DNA of 64,000 nucleotides, from positions 6,144,001 through 6,208,000 of the forward strand of contig NZ_CP074380.1 in NCBI RefSeq assembly GCF_022695595.1. The letters are read 5' to 3'. This DNA comes from Streptomyces sp. MST-110588. Its GTDB lineage: Bacteria > Actinomycetota > Actinomycetes > Streptomycetales > Streptomycetaceae. The notes under the pieces are model-generated. The model was not told the DNA's origin, did no database searches, and saw only the letters and a list, made by a program, of their open reading frames with translations. Position numbers and translations under genes: made by a program. This document shows, piece after piece, positions 26,430 to 35,373 of this stretch. Numbering within the stretch: the first letter of the stretch is position 1; the number at the start of each line of letters is the position of its first letter.

Positions 26430-27965
26430 TCAGCCCAGGTCGCCGGCGGCGGTGCGCTCGGCCAGCCGCACCAGCGTGCGCACCGAGGAGCCGGTGCCGC
26501 CCTTGGGGGTGTAGCCCCAGGGCGCGCCCTCGTGGAAGGCCGGGCCCGCGATGTCCAGGTGGGCCCAGGTGATGCCCTCGCCGACGAACTCCTTCAGGAA
26601 GAGACCGGCGACCAGGCCGCCGCCCATCCGCTCGCCCATGTTGGCGATGTCGGCGACCGGGGAGTCCATGCCCTTGCGCAGCTCGGCGGGCATCGGCATC
26701 GGCCAGGACTGCTCGCCGACCTCCTCGGCGATCTCGTGGATCGAGGTGCGGAAGGCGTCGTCGTTGGCCATGATCCCGAAGGTGCGGTTGCCCAGCGCCA
26801 GCACCATCGCGCCGGTGAGCGTGGCGACGTCCACGATCGCGTCCGGGTCCTCCTCCGAGGCGCGGGTCAGCGCGTCGGCCAGCACCAGCCGGCCCTCGGC
26901 GTCGGTGTTGAGCACCTCGACGGTCTTGCCGCTGTACATGGTCAGCACATCGCCCGGACGGGTGGCCGAGCCGGACGGCATGTTCTCCGCCAGCGCCAGC
27001 CAGCCGGTGACGTTGACCTCCAGGCCCAGCCTGGCCGCGGCGACGACGGCGGCGAACACGGCGGCGGCGCCGCTCATGTCGCACTTCATCGTCTCGTTGT
27101 GACCGGCCGGCTTCAGGGAGATGCCGCCCGAGTCGTAGGTGATGCCCTTGCCGACCAGCGCCAGGGTCTTGGTCGCCTTGGCGTGGGTGTGGGCGATCTT
27201 CACCAGGCGCGGCGGGTTCTCCGAGCCCTGGCCGACACCCATCAGACCGCCGTAGCCACCCTTCTTGAGCGCCTTCTCGTCCAGCACCTCGACCGTGAGG
27301 CCGAACTCCTTGGCCGCGGCCTGCGCCTGGGCGGCGAAGGTCTTGGGGTTCAGGTCGTTGGAGGGGGTGTTGATCAGGTCGCGGGCGCGGTTGATCTCGG
27401 CGGCCAGTACGGTGGCGCGCTCGGCGGCGGCCTTGTACGCCTTGTCGCGCGGCTTGCCGCCCAGGACGGCGATCTCGGCGAGCGGCGCGGACCTGTCGTT
27501 CTTCTTGGTCTCACCCTTGGCGGCCTTGGGCTCGCTGCGGTAGGCGGTGAAGGCGTACGCGCCCAGCAGCGCGCCCTCGCAGACCGCGGCGGCGGCCTCG
27601 GCGTCGGGCACCGGAAGCGCGAAGGCGGCCTTCTTCGTGCCGGCCAGCGCACGGGCGGCGGTGCCCGCGGCGCGGCGCAGCGCCTCGGCGTCGTAGTCGT
27701 CGTCCTTGGGGGCGTCGCCCAGGCCCACCGCCAGCACGACCGGCGCCTTGAGGCCGGCGGCGGCCGGGAGCTTGGTCACCTCGCCCTCGGCACCACTCGC
27801 GCCGAGGGTCTCCAGCACGGCGGCGAGCCTGCCGTCGAATGCCTTGTCCACGGCCTCGGCGCCCGGGGCCACGACCGGGCCCTTGGTGCCCTTGGCCACG
27901 CCGACGACGATGGCGTCCGCACGCGACGTCGCGGCGGAGGATGTGCTGAGGGTCAGTGCAGTCAC
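26430..27965 (-). CDS. pepA: Leucyl aminopeptidase (M17)
   Basis: 511 aa from a GTG. The C-terminal catalytic domain carries the two-zinc site: LVGKGITYDSGGISLKP, MKCDMSGAAAV and the family signature NTDAEGRLVLADAL, with the late PMP...GGTGSSVRTLV region intact. The N-terminal domain (about 1-170) is Ala-rich, as in actinobacterial members. A cytosolic hexamer that removes N-terminal residues is the family expectation. Divergent from the exopolysaccharide cluster. Confidence 0.95.
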   Translation of the reverse strand: MTALTLSTSSAATSRADAIVVGVAKGTKGPVVAPGAEAVDKAFDGRLAAVLETLGASGAEGEVTKLPAAAGLKAPVVLAVGLGDAPKDDDYDAEALRRAAGTAARALAGTKKAAFALPVPDAEAAAAVCEGALLGAYAFTAYRSEPKAAKGETKKNDRSAPLAEIAVLGGKPRDKAYKAAAERATVLAAEINRARDLINTPSNDLNPKTFAAQAQAAAKEFGLTVEVLDEKALKKGGYGGLMGVGQGSENPPRLVKIAHTHAKATKTLALVGKGITYDSGGISLKPAGHNETMKCDMSGAAAVFAAVVAAARLGLEVNVTGWLALAENMPSGSATRPGDVLTMYSGKTVEVLNTDAEGRLVLADALTRASEEDPDAIVDVATLTGAMVLALGNRTFGIMANDDAFRTSIHEIAEEVGEQSWPMPMPAELRKGMDSPVADIANMGERMGGGLVAGLFLKEFVGEGITWAHLDIAGPAFHEGAPWGYTPKGGTGSSVRTLVRLAERTAAGDLG

Positions 27966-28340
27966 GGTGATGAAAGTCCTGTTCCGTCAAGAGGTCCATT
28001 TGCGCCCGGGGCGCTGCTGCGGCCGAGCCTACGCTCGGGTCCGCCGCGTGGCGTGGCCGGACGCGTCGGCGGACAAGCACGCACAAGCCGTCGCTGTGGT
28101 CACTGTGGCCTCAGCCGCGATGCATTGCGAGGGAGATATCAGACGGTTAACCCCGTTTGCGGCATTACCGACCGGACAGTCAAAGCCGTTTTGTCATCAA
28201 CTGCTGTGCTGCGAATGAGACGTGTGCCACAGTCGTGCCGTCTGTGCGAGGGAACGTTCAGTTCCTTCGCATGATGTGCACGGACCTGCCTGGCGTCACT
28301 CTGGAGGCAGGGCGTCTTCCGGGGGGAAGGGACTGCGCCG
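27966..28340. promoter_or_regulatory. Divergent promoter region pepA / exopolysaccharide cluster
   Basis: 375 bases, less GC-rich than the flanks and without genes. A 27-base inverted repeat at 28245-28271 (arms TGCGAGGGAAC and GTTCCTTCGCA, 5-base spacer, one mismatch) lies about 70 bases before the deacetylase start. It is the best candidate operator for the cluster. A purine-rich GGGGGGAAGGGA site precedes the ATG at 28341. Confidence 0.5.
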
Positions 28341-30395
28341 ATGGGCCGTAATGTCAGAGTGTCCGCACTGCTGGCCGGGTGGGCCGCGGGTGTGCTGCTG
28401 GCGGTGGGACTGCCCGCCACGGGGGCCGTGGCGGCGCCGGAGCCCCGGACCGACCTGAGGGTGCTGGTCGTGGCCGACGGCGGCGAGAGCACCGATGCCC
28501 TGCGTGGCGAACTGCGCGCCCAAGGGGTGCCGTACACCGTCGTGGACCTGACGAGTCCGAGCCGTCCGGTGATTGACGAGGCGTACCTGAGCGACACCGT
28601 GGACGGCCGCCCACGGGCCAAGTTCCAGGGTGTGGTGCTGCCGGACGACAACCCGTTCGGCTCGCCCGCCTCCTCCGAGCTAGCGGCGCTGGCGGCGTAC
28701 GAGAAGAAATTCGGGATCCCGCAGGTGGACGCGTACACCTACGCCCGCCCCGCGGTCGGACTGCGCACCCCGGACGACGGCGGATTCTCCGGCGTCCTGG
28801 ACGGCTTCGCCACCCACACCACCACCGCGGGCAAGGCCGCCCCCTTCGGCTACCTCGACGGCCCGGTGCCCTTCGCGGACGAGGACGAACAGGTCTCCGA
28901 GAGCTACGGCCACATCGCCCAGCCGCTGGCCGTCCAGCCCGAGGGCGCGAAGTTCACCACCTACCTGGACGCGGCGGTCCCCGGCTCCACCGCGCGGGGC
29001 TCACTGATCGGCGAGTACGCCCACGACGGGCGCCGCGAGCTGGTCGTCACCTTCTCGATGAACCGCTACCAGCAGCAGTTCCGGCTGCTGGCCCGCGGCG
29101 TCGTCGACTGGCTGACCCAGGGCGTCCACCTCGGGCAGAGCCGCAACTACTTCTCCGTCCACGTCGATGACGTCTTCGCGCCCGACGGCCGCTGGGACAC
29201 CGCGCGCAACTGCACCCCCGGTGACGACTGCCCGTCCGGCACCCCGGAGAACGAACAGATCCGGATGACCGCCGCCGACGCCGAGTACGCCGCCCGGTGG
29301 CAGCGCACCAGCGGCTTGACGCTCGACATGGTCTACAACGCCGGCTCCGGCGAGGAGTGGCGGTCCGAACACGGCGGCAGCGACCCGTTCGCCGACCGGC
29401 TGCTCGCCGACAAGGCCGCCTACCGCTGGGTCAACCACACCTACACCCACGCCTTCCTGGGCTGTGTGCAGGACACCTCCGTCACCCCCTGGCGCTGCGC
29501 CACCGACCTGCTGGGACGTACCCGCTGGGTCGGTCGGGCGGAGATCGACGCGGAGATCAGGCGAAACCACGAGTGGGGCGTGGCCAAGGGCCTGGACGTG
29601 GACGCCGCCGAGCTGGTCACCGGCGAGCACTCCGGGCTCAGGACCCTGCCGCAGCAGCCCGAGGACAACCCAAACCTCGCGCCCGCGCTGGCCGCGAACG
29701 GGGTGAGGTGGACCGCCAGCGACAACTCCCGGGAGTCCGCGCAGCGTCCGGTCGGCTCCGCGCTGACCGTGCCGCGCTACCCGATGAACGTCTACTACAA
29801 CGTGGGGAAGGCCGCCGAGGAGGTCGACGAGTACAACTGGATCTACACCAGCAAGGCGGACGGCGGCAGCGGGATCTGTGAGACCGACCCCAACTCCACC
29901 TGCCTGCCCGGTCCGCTGGACCCGGCCACCGGCTACGCCTCCTACATCGCCCCCAAGGAGGCGCATGCCGCCCTCGCGCATGTGATGAGCAACGATCCGC
30001 GCCCGCATTACATGCATCAGTCCAACCTCGCAGAAGACCGCATCGCCTACCCGGTTCTGGACAAAGTTCTGGCCGACTATCGGGGGCTGTTCGCCGAGGA
30101 CACCCCGGTGGTCAACGCGCGGCAGCGGGCGATCGGCCGTGAGTTGCAGCAGCGTGCGGCGTGGCAGCGGGCGCTGGACGCCGGTTCCGTGACGGCATAC
30201 AGAATTGGCGACACCGTCACCATCACGTCGCCGGAAGGCGTCGACGCGGCGGCTACGATGCCGGTGGGAACCAAACGACAACTCTCCGAGGGGACCGCGG
30301 ATTTCGGCAGCAGGTATGCCGGCCGGGTCTCGGAGTGGGCAGCAGCGCAGGCACCCGGAGCAGCGATCACCCTCAAGCTCCCGGCGACCGCCTGA
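28341..30395 (+). CDS. Secreted polysaccharide deacetylase, Agd3/CE18-like
   Basis: 684 aa with a signal peptide (MGRNVRVSALLAGWAAGVLLAVGLPATGAVAA, cleavage near 32). The first ~240 residues form a beta-rich N-terminal region (DLRVLVVADGG ... FQGVVLPDDNP). The NodB-like catalytic domain follows: metal/base motif SVHVDDVF (274-277 HVDD) and HTYTH (366-370), then TGEHSGL and HYMHQSN. The order and spacing resemble the fungal GalNAc-polymer deacetylase Agd3 and its bacterial relatives (family CE18), larger than ordinary NodB deacetylases. Likely role: removing acetyl groups from an exported amino-sugar polymer, giving it positive charge. First gene of a + strand cluster. Assignment to CE18 is recognition without alignment. 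Confidence 0.75.
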   Translation: MGRNVRVSALLAGWAAGVLLAVGLPATGAVAAPEPRTDLRVLVVADGGESTDALRGELRAQGVPYTVVDLTSPSRPVIDEAYLSDTVDGRPRAKFQGVVLPDDNPFGSPASSELAALAAYEKKFGIPQVDAYTYARPAVGLRTPDDGGFSGVLDGFATHTTTAGKAAPFGYLDGPVPFADEDEQVSESYGHIAQPLAVQPEGAKFTTYLDAAVPGSTARGSLIGEYAHDGRRELVVTFSMNRYQQQFRLLARGVVDWLTQGVHLGQSRNYFSVHVDDVFAPDGRWDTARNCTPGDDCPSGTPENEQIRMTAADAEYAARWQRTSGLTLDMVYNAGSGEEWRSEHGGSDPFADRLLADKAAYRWVNHTYTHAFLGCVQDTSVTPWRCATDLLGRTRWVGRAEIDAEIRRNHEWGVAKGLDVDAAELVTGEHSGLRTLPQQPEDNPNLAPALAANGVRWTASDNSRESAQRPVGSALTVPRYPMNVYYNVGKAAEEVDEYNWIYTSKADGGSGICETDPNSTCLPGPLDPATGYASYIAPKEAHAALAHVMSNDPRPHYMHQSNLAEDRIAYPVLDKVLADYRGLFAEDTPVVNARQRAIGRELQQRAAWQRALDAGSVTAYRIGDTVTITSPEGVDAAATMPVGTKRQLSEGTADFGSRYAGRVSEWAAAQAPGAAITLKLPATA

Positions 30396-30584
30396 CGGGC
30401 CCCGTCGAGCGCCCGGCACCGCCCGGCCGCCCGTCGGCACACGGAACGCACCACCGCGTCCGGACACCGCACCGCCCCGCGCGGAGGCTCCCGTGCGTCC
30501 GCGCGCACCCCACGTCCCCGAGACCAGCCACCTCCACGTCCCGCATCGCACCGCTCAAGCACTCGTGTTCCGGGGGGAACCGCC

Positions 30585-32192
30585 ATGAACGCCACGCTGT
30601 ACGAGGTAGGCCGCCGAAGTCCCGACCAGGACGGCCCGCAGCCCGGCGGGCACGTCACCATGCTCACCGAGGGCACCTACCCGCACGTCACCGGCGGCGT
30701 CTCCACCTGGTGCGATCAGCTCGTCCGGGGCATGCCCGAAGTCACCTTCCACGTCATCGCGCTGACCGGCAGCGGCCGGGAGCCGGTGACCTGGGAACTC
30801 CCGGAGAACGTCCGCCGGCACTCCTCCGTGCCGATGTGGGGGCCGCCGCCGGGCCGGCGCGGAGCCAGGCCCCTGTGGGGCCGGGAGCGCCGGCGCTTCA
30901 TCGACATCTACGAGCGCTTCCTGCTCTCCCTCCTGGACCCGCAGTCCTGCACCGATTTCGGCGCCGAGCTCTACCATCTGGCCGAACTGGCGCGCGAGGG
31001 ACGCCTGAGCGCCGCGCTGCGTACGGAAGCCGCACTGCGCTCCCTGATGTGGATCTGGACCCTGCCGCACACCGCCACCCGCGCGGCGGAGCCCACCGTC
31101 CACGACGCGCTGACCGCCACCGACCTGCTCGAACACGCCCTGCGCCCGCTGGCCGTACGGATTCCCGCCGACAGCGTGGCGCACTCCGTCAGCAACGGCC
31201 TGGCCACCCTCCCGGCGCTGGTGGCCAAAAAGTTCGACCAGGTGCCCTTCCTGCTGACCGAGCACGGCATCTACCTGCGCGAGCGCTACCTCGGCTACCG
31301 CTCCGGGGCCCAGCGCTGGCCCGTCAAGGCCCTGATGCTCGGCTTCTACCGCCAGTTGACCATCGAGAGCTACCGCGCCGCCGATCTGATCACCCCCTGC
31401 AACCAGTACAACCGGCGCTGGGAGGAGCGCGGCGGCACCCCTTCCGAGAAGATCCGTACGGTCTACAACGGCGTCGACCCGCACGCCTTCCCGCACGCCG
31501 GGGCCGAGCCCGACACCCCCACGCTGAGCTGGGCCGGCCGTATCGACCCCATCAAGGACCTGGAAACCCTCATCCGCGCCTACGCCCTGATGCGCAAGGA
31601 GGTCCCCGAGCTGCGGCTGCGGCTGTACGGGGGAGTGCCCAACGGCTGCGAGGAGTACCACGGGCGCTGCGAGAAACTCGCCGCCTCACTCGGCGTGAGC
31701 GACGGGGTGAGCTGGGAGGGCCGGGTCTGCGACGTCGCCGCCGCCTACGCGTCGGGCAGCATCGTGATGCTCTCCAGCATCAGCGAGGGCTTTCCCTTCA
31801 GCCTCATAGAGGCCATGTCCTGCGGGCGCTCCACCGTCTCCACGGACGTCGGCGGGGTGCGCGAGGCGGTCGGGGACGCCGGGCGGGTGGTGCCGCCGCG
31901 CGAGCCGGAGGCGATGGCCAAGGCCACCTTGGAACTGCTGCACGGAGGCTGGGAGATGCGCGCGGAGCTGGGCAGCCGGGCCCGGCAGCGGGTGATCGAC
32001 CAGTTCACCCTGCGCCGCTCCGTGGACGGGTTCCGTACGATCTACCGCGAACTGGCCGCCGGCGCTCCGGCCCGCCTCGCCGAGGAGCGCAAGCAGCGCG
32101 AGGAGAGGGACTGGACGCTCCAACTGCGCAGCCCCTGGTCCGCCCTCGCGGCGGACGGACCGGCCCTCGCGGCGGACGGATCCGCTGGATGA
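30585..32192 (+). CDS. pelF: PelF-type GT4 glycosyltransferase
   Basis: 535 aa with GGGGGGAACC before the ATG. PelF signatures: HVTMLTEGTYPHVTGGVSTWCDQLVRGMPEVTFHVIAL at the N-terminus and FLLTEHGIYLRERYL in the middle. The GT-B C-terminal domain has SWAGRIDPIKDLETLIRAY and the EX7E motif EGFPFSLIEAMSCG. PelF polymerises an amino-sugar from UDP-sugar in the cytosol; the fungal polymer uses a related enzyme. The C-terminal tail carries a short ALAADG duplication. Its stop overlaps the next start (ATGA), so the membrane protein is translationally coupled. Confidence 0.9.
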   Translation: MNATLYEVGRRSPDQDGPQPGGHVTMLTEGTYPHVTGGVSTWCDQLVRGMPEVTFHVIALTGSGREPVTWELPENVRRHSSVPMWGPPPGRRGARPLWGRERRRFIDIYERFLLSLLDPQSCTDFGAELYHLAELAREGRLSAALRTEAALRSLMWIWTLPHTATRAAEPTVHDALTATDLLEHALRPLAVRIPADSVAHSVSNGLATLPALVAKKFDQVPFLLTEHGIYLRERYLGYRSGAQRWPVKALMLGFYRQLTIESYRAADLITPCNQYNRRWEERGGTPSEKIRTVYNGVDPHAFPHAGAEPDTPTLSWAGRIDPIKDLETLIRAYALMRKEVPELRLRLYGGVPNGCEEYHGRCEKLAASLGVSDGVSWEGRVCDVAAAYASGSIVMLSSISEGFPFSLIEAMSCGRSTVSTDVGGVREAVGDAGRVVPPREPEAMAKATLELLHGGWEMRAELGSRARQRVIDQFTLRRSVDGFRTIYRELAAGAPARLAEERKQREERDWTLQLRSPWSALAADGPALAADGSAG

Positions 32193-33658
32193 GCGGCCCG
32201 CTGTGGCTGGTGCCGCCGGACCGGGAGGGCTCCGGCCGCCCCGACACCCTCCCGCACGTCCCGCGGCCCAGGCGGCCCGGGTGGGCCGCCCCCGACCCCG
32301 TCGACGAGCTGGCCGAGCGGATGGCCGCCCTGATCGCCGCCGCCGTCCACCCCGACGAGATCGCCGCCATCATCGAGTCCGACGGCATGAGCGACGATCA
32401 GATCCGGCTGACGTACGGGCGGGAGAACTCCTTCGCGCTGGCCGAGGAGCTCTTCGAGCGGATTCCGCGCAGCTACCCCGAGCCCGGCGGTGAGGGCCCG
32501 GACCCCTGGCGGGTCAGCCTGCTGGGGTGTCTGCTGCGCGCCCTGGTCTTCGCCATGCCGGGCCTGGCCTACGTCGTGGGCGCCCACCTGCTGACCGGGC
32601 CGCCGGACTCCCTCGGCCTGCCCGCAGGAACGCTTCCTGTGCTGGCGGGCGCGCTCACCGGCTGGATGTGGAACCAGGCGCTCGCCCACCGCGCGTACTC
32701 CTGGCTGGGGCTGGGCGACCGGTACGCCGCCGCCCGCGCCCTGGCGCTCGGCGCGCCCGCCGGGGCGCTGGCCGGCACGGCGGTCGCCTGGGCGGCCTCC
32801 GGCGTCGACGAGGACGCCGCCGGCGCGGTCCTCTTCGCCGTCGGCCAGGCGCTCTACCTCGCCGCCGCCACCACCCTCCTGGTCTTCGGCCACGAGAGGG
32901 CCCTGCTGTGCGCGCTGCTGCCGCTGGCCCTGGGCGCCGTGGCGGTGGCGGCCCTCCACCCGCCGGACGCCGTACGGACCGCGCTGCTCCTGCTGTCCCT
33001 GGCCGCCGCCACCGGGCTGGCCGCCCGCGCCGTACGGGGCCATCTGCGCGAGGCACGCCACAAGGGCGCCGGACCGCGGGCGGCGGCCTCCTTGCCGTAC
33101 GGGCTCTTCGGCCTGGCCACCGGCGTCCTGGTGCTGCACACCGCGCTCGGCGACGTACTGCGCTACGGCACCGGGGCCACGGTCGCGGCGCCCTCGGCGG
33201 TCGCGCTGACGCTCAGCATGGGGCCGGCGGAGTGGCTGCTGTACCGGTACCGCAGCAACGCCGTGGCCGGGCTGCGCGCCAGTACCACCCCCGCCGCCTT
33301 CTGGCGCGCCACCTCCGGCGCCCTGGCCCGCTGCCTGCTCGGCTACCTGGCGGTCCTGGCCGCGCTCGACGCCGCGGGAACGTTTCTGTGGCCGGACGGC
33401 CCGCCGCTGGACGCGGCCCGGCTGGGCGGTCTGCTGCTTTTGGGCACGGTCCTGTGGACCGCGCTGCTCCTCCAGGCGTTCGGCGCGGTCGCGGTTTCCG
33501 CCGTGGTGTGCGGCGCCGCCGCCGTGACCCAGACCGTGGTCCTGCTGACCGGCCCGCTCTCACCCGTCCTCACCCAGCTCATCGTCTGCGGCGGCGCCGC
33601 CCTGGTGCTGTCCGCCCTCGGCTCCGCCCTCCTGGGCCGGGCCACCGCCCACCGCTGA
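32189..33658 (+). CDS. Polytopic membrane protein of the exopolysaccharide cluster
   Basis: 489 aa. The first ~110 residues are soluble and helical (DELAERMAALIAAAVHPDEIAAIIESDGMSDDQIRLTYG). About 11-12 hydrophobic segments follow (from LLGCLLRALVFAMPGLAYVVGA to IVCGGAALVLSALGSALL). It overlaps pelF by 4 bases. Position and topology fit the export partner of PelF, the place taken by PelG in Pel operons. I see no clear PelG sequence signature, so homology is unproven. No PelD or PelE equivalent is nearby. Confidence 0.75.
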   Translation: MSGPLWLVPPDREGSGRPDTLPHVPRPRRPGWAAPDPVDELAERMAALIAAAVHPDEIAAIIESDGMSDDQIRLTYGRENSFALAEELFERIPRSYPEPGGEGPDPWRVSLLGCLLRALVFAMPGLAYVVGAHLLTGPPDSLGLPAGTLPVLAGALTGWMWNQALAHRAYSWLGLGDRYAAARALALGAPAGALAGTAVAWAASGVDEDAAGAVLFAVGQALYLAAATTLLVFGHERALLCALLPLALGAVAVAALHPPDAVRTALLLLSLAAATGLAARAVRGHLREARHKGAGPRAAASLPYGLFGLATGVLVLHTALGDVLRYGTGATVAAPSAVALTLSMGPAEWLLYRYRSNAVAGLRASTTPAAFWRATSGALARCLLGYLAVLAALDAAGTFLWPDGPPLDAARLGGLLLLGTVLWTALLLQAFGAVAVSAVVCGAAAVTQTVVLLTGPLSPVLTQLIVCGGAALVLSALGSALLGRATAHR

Positions 33659-33727
33659 CGCCCGCCCGCGGGCCGCGCCGCAGCAGCACGGTCCGCGGGC
33701 GGCCCGGCCCGACGGAATCGGCTCGCC

Positions 33728-34405
33728 ATGCTCCCCACCTCCCCGCCCCAGCGGCTTCTGGTCCCCCTGTACGAACACCCCGCCGACCGCCCGGAAGCCT
33801 GGCGCAGACTGATCGAGGCGGCGCCCGGCCTCTACGGCGTCGTACTGAACCCGTGCAACGGCCCGGGGCAGGCCCCCGACCCCGCCTTCGCCGAGGTCGC
33901 GGGCGCACTGCGGGCGGCCGGCGTGCGTCGGCTGGGCTACGCCGACACCGCCTACGGCCGCCGTCCGCACGCGGAGGTGGTCCAGGACCTGCTGCGCCAC
34001 CGCGACTGGTACGCCACCGACGGCGCCTTCTTCGACCAGGCCGCGCCCGGTCCCGAATTCCTGCCGCACTACGGCCGGCTGGCGGTCGCCGCCCGGGCCG
34101 TGGGCGCCACCACCGTCGTCCTCAACCACGGCCTCCACCCGCACCCCCGCTATCTGGACGTCGCCGACCTCCTCGTAACCTTCGAGGATGACTGGGCCGC
34201 GTACGAGAGCGCCGACGTCCCGCCCTGGACGGCCGGCCATCCGCCCGAGCGCTTCTGTCACCTGATCCACGGAGTCCCCGACGGCTGCGCCCGGGCCGCC
34301 GCCGAACTGTCCCGGCGGCGTGGCGCCGCCGTCCACTGCGCCGTCCCCGGCACCCACCCGCATCCCTGGGACGCCCTGCCGTCCTGCTTGGAGACCTACC
34401 GATGA
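33728..34405 (+). CDS. Spherulin-4 family protein, GH135-like
   Basis: 225 aa. TIM-barrel landmarks: LLVPLYEHPADRPEAW, YGVVLNPCNGPG, RRLGYADTAYGRRP, YATDGAFFDQ and LLVTFEDDWAAY. They match the spherulin-4 domain that includes the fungal hydrolase Sph3 (GH135), which cleaves GalNAc-containing polymer. DGAFFDQ is at the position of the conserved acidic DGIFFDE-type motif. There is no signal peptide, unlike fungal Sph3, so it may act in the cytosol or use another route. Overlaps the next gene by 4 bases (ATGA). Confidence 0.8.
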   Translation: MLPTSPPQRLLVPLYEHPADRPEAWRRLIEAAPGLYGVVLNPCNGPGQAPDPAFAEVAGALRAAGVRRLGYADTAYGRRPHAEVVQDLLRHRDWYATDGAFFDQAAPGPEFLPHYGRLAVAARAVGATTVVLNHGLHPHPRYLDVADLLVTFEDDWAAYESADVPPWTAGHPPERFCHLIHGVPDGCARAAAELSRRRGAAVHCAVPGTHPHPWDALPSCLETYR

Positions 34406-35304
34406 ACTCCTCGCCGCCTCCCTCCGGTCCGCCCGCCTGCCCGGTTCCGTCCCCGGCCCGTGCCCCGCGCCCGGCCCGGCGCCGACGGTCGCTGCCGGTC
34501 CTGGCCGCCGCCCTGCTCGCCCTCATCGCCGCCTGCGCCCAGGCGCCGAGCGAGGCCGCGCCCAAGCCGAAGCCGGACCCCCGGCCGGCCACCGGGGCCT
34601 CCGCCGGCATGTGGCGCCCCAAGCCCGGCGTCGCCTGGCAGTGGCAGCTCACCGGCCAGCTCGACTTCTCGGTCAAGGCCCCCGTGTACGACATCGACGG
34701 CTTCAACCGCAAGGCGTCCACCGTCGCCGACCTCCACCGCCGTGGCCGCAAGGTCATCTGCTACATCAGCGTGGGTGCCTGGGAGGACTTCCGACCCGAC
34801 GCGCGCAGGTTCCCCAAGTCCGTCATCGGGCGCGACAACGGCTGGGAGGGCGAACGCTGGCTGGACATCCGCAGGCTGGACGTCCTGCGGCCCCTGATCG
34901 CCAAGCGGTTCGACATGTGCCGCGCCAAGGGCTTCGACGCGGTCGAGCCGGACAACGTCGACGGCTACCTGAACAAGACCGGCTTCAAGCTCACCGCTGC
35001 CCACCAGCTCGCCTTCAACCGCATGGTCGCCAAACTCGCCCACGAGCGCGGCATGTCGGTCGGCCTGAAGAACGACATGGACCAGATCCCGCAGCTTCTC
35101 AAGGACTTCGACTTCGCCGTGAACGAGCAGTGCGCGCAGTACGAGGAGTGCGAGACGCTCAAGCCGTTCATCAAGGCCGGCAAGCCGGTCTTCCACGTGG
35201 AGTACGAGCTGCCGGCCGCGCGGTTCTGCGCCCAGACCCGCAAGCTGGGCTTCAGCTCGATGCAGAAGCGGCTGCACCTGGACGCCTGGCGCCGCGCCTG
35301 CTGA
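34402..35304 (+). CDS. Lipoprotein endo-alpha-1,4-polygalactosaminidase-like (GH114)
   Basis: 300 aa. An Arg-rich N-terminus (ARRRRS), hydrophobic segment and lipobox LIAAC put Cys45 at the mature end, so it is probably a surface lipoprotein. The GH114 TIM-barrel reads WQWQLTGQLDFS, VYDIDGF (Asp98), KVICYISVGAWEDFRPD, WLDIRRLDVLRPLIAKR and the catalytic-type FDAVEPDNVDGY (Glu182). The family includes fungal Ega3, which cleaves alpha-1,4-galactosamine. It would trim or release the cluster's polymer at the surface. Start fixed by coupling to the previous stop. Confidence 0.88.
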   Translation: MNSSPPPSGPPACPVPSPARAPRPARRRRSLPVLAAALLALIAACAQAPSEAAPKPKPDPRPATGASAGMWRPKPGVAWQWQLTGQLDFSVKAPVYDIDGFNRKASTVADLHRRGRKVICYISVGAWEDFRPDARRFPKSVIGRDNGWEGERWLDIRRLDVLRPLIAKRFDMCRAKGFDAVEPDNVDGYLNKTGFKLTAAHQLAFNRMVAKLAHERGMSVGLKNDMDQIPQLLKDFDFAVNEQCAQYEECETLKPFIKAGKPVFHVEYELPAARFCAQTRKLGFSSMQKRLHLDAWRRAC

Positions 35305-35373
35305 GCGGGGTCTGCTACAGGCACGCCACGTACGGAACGCGTACGCCGTACGGGCCCGGGCCGGCCGGGGCCC

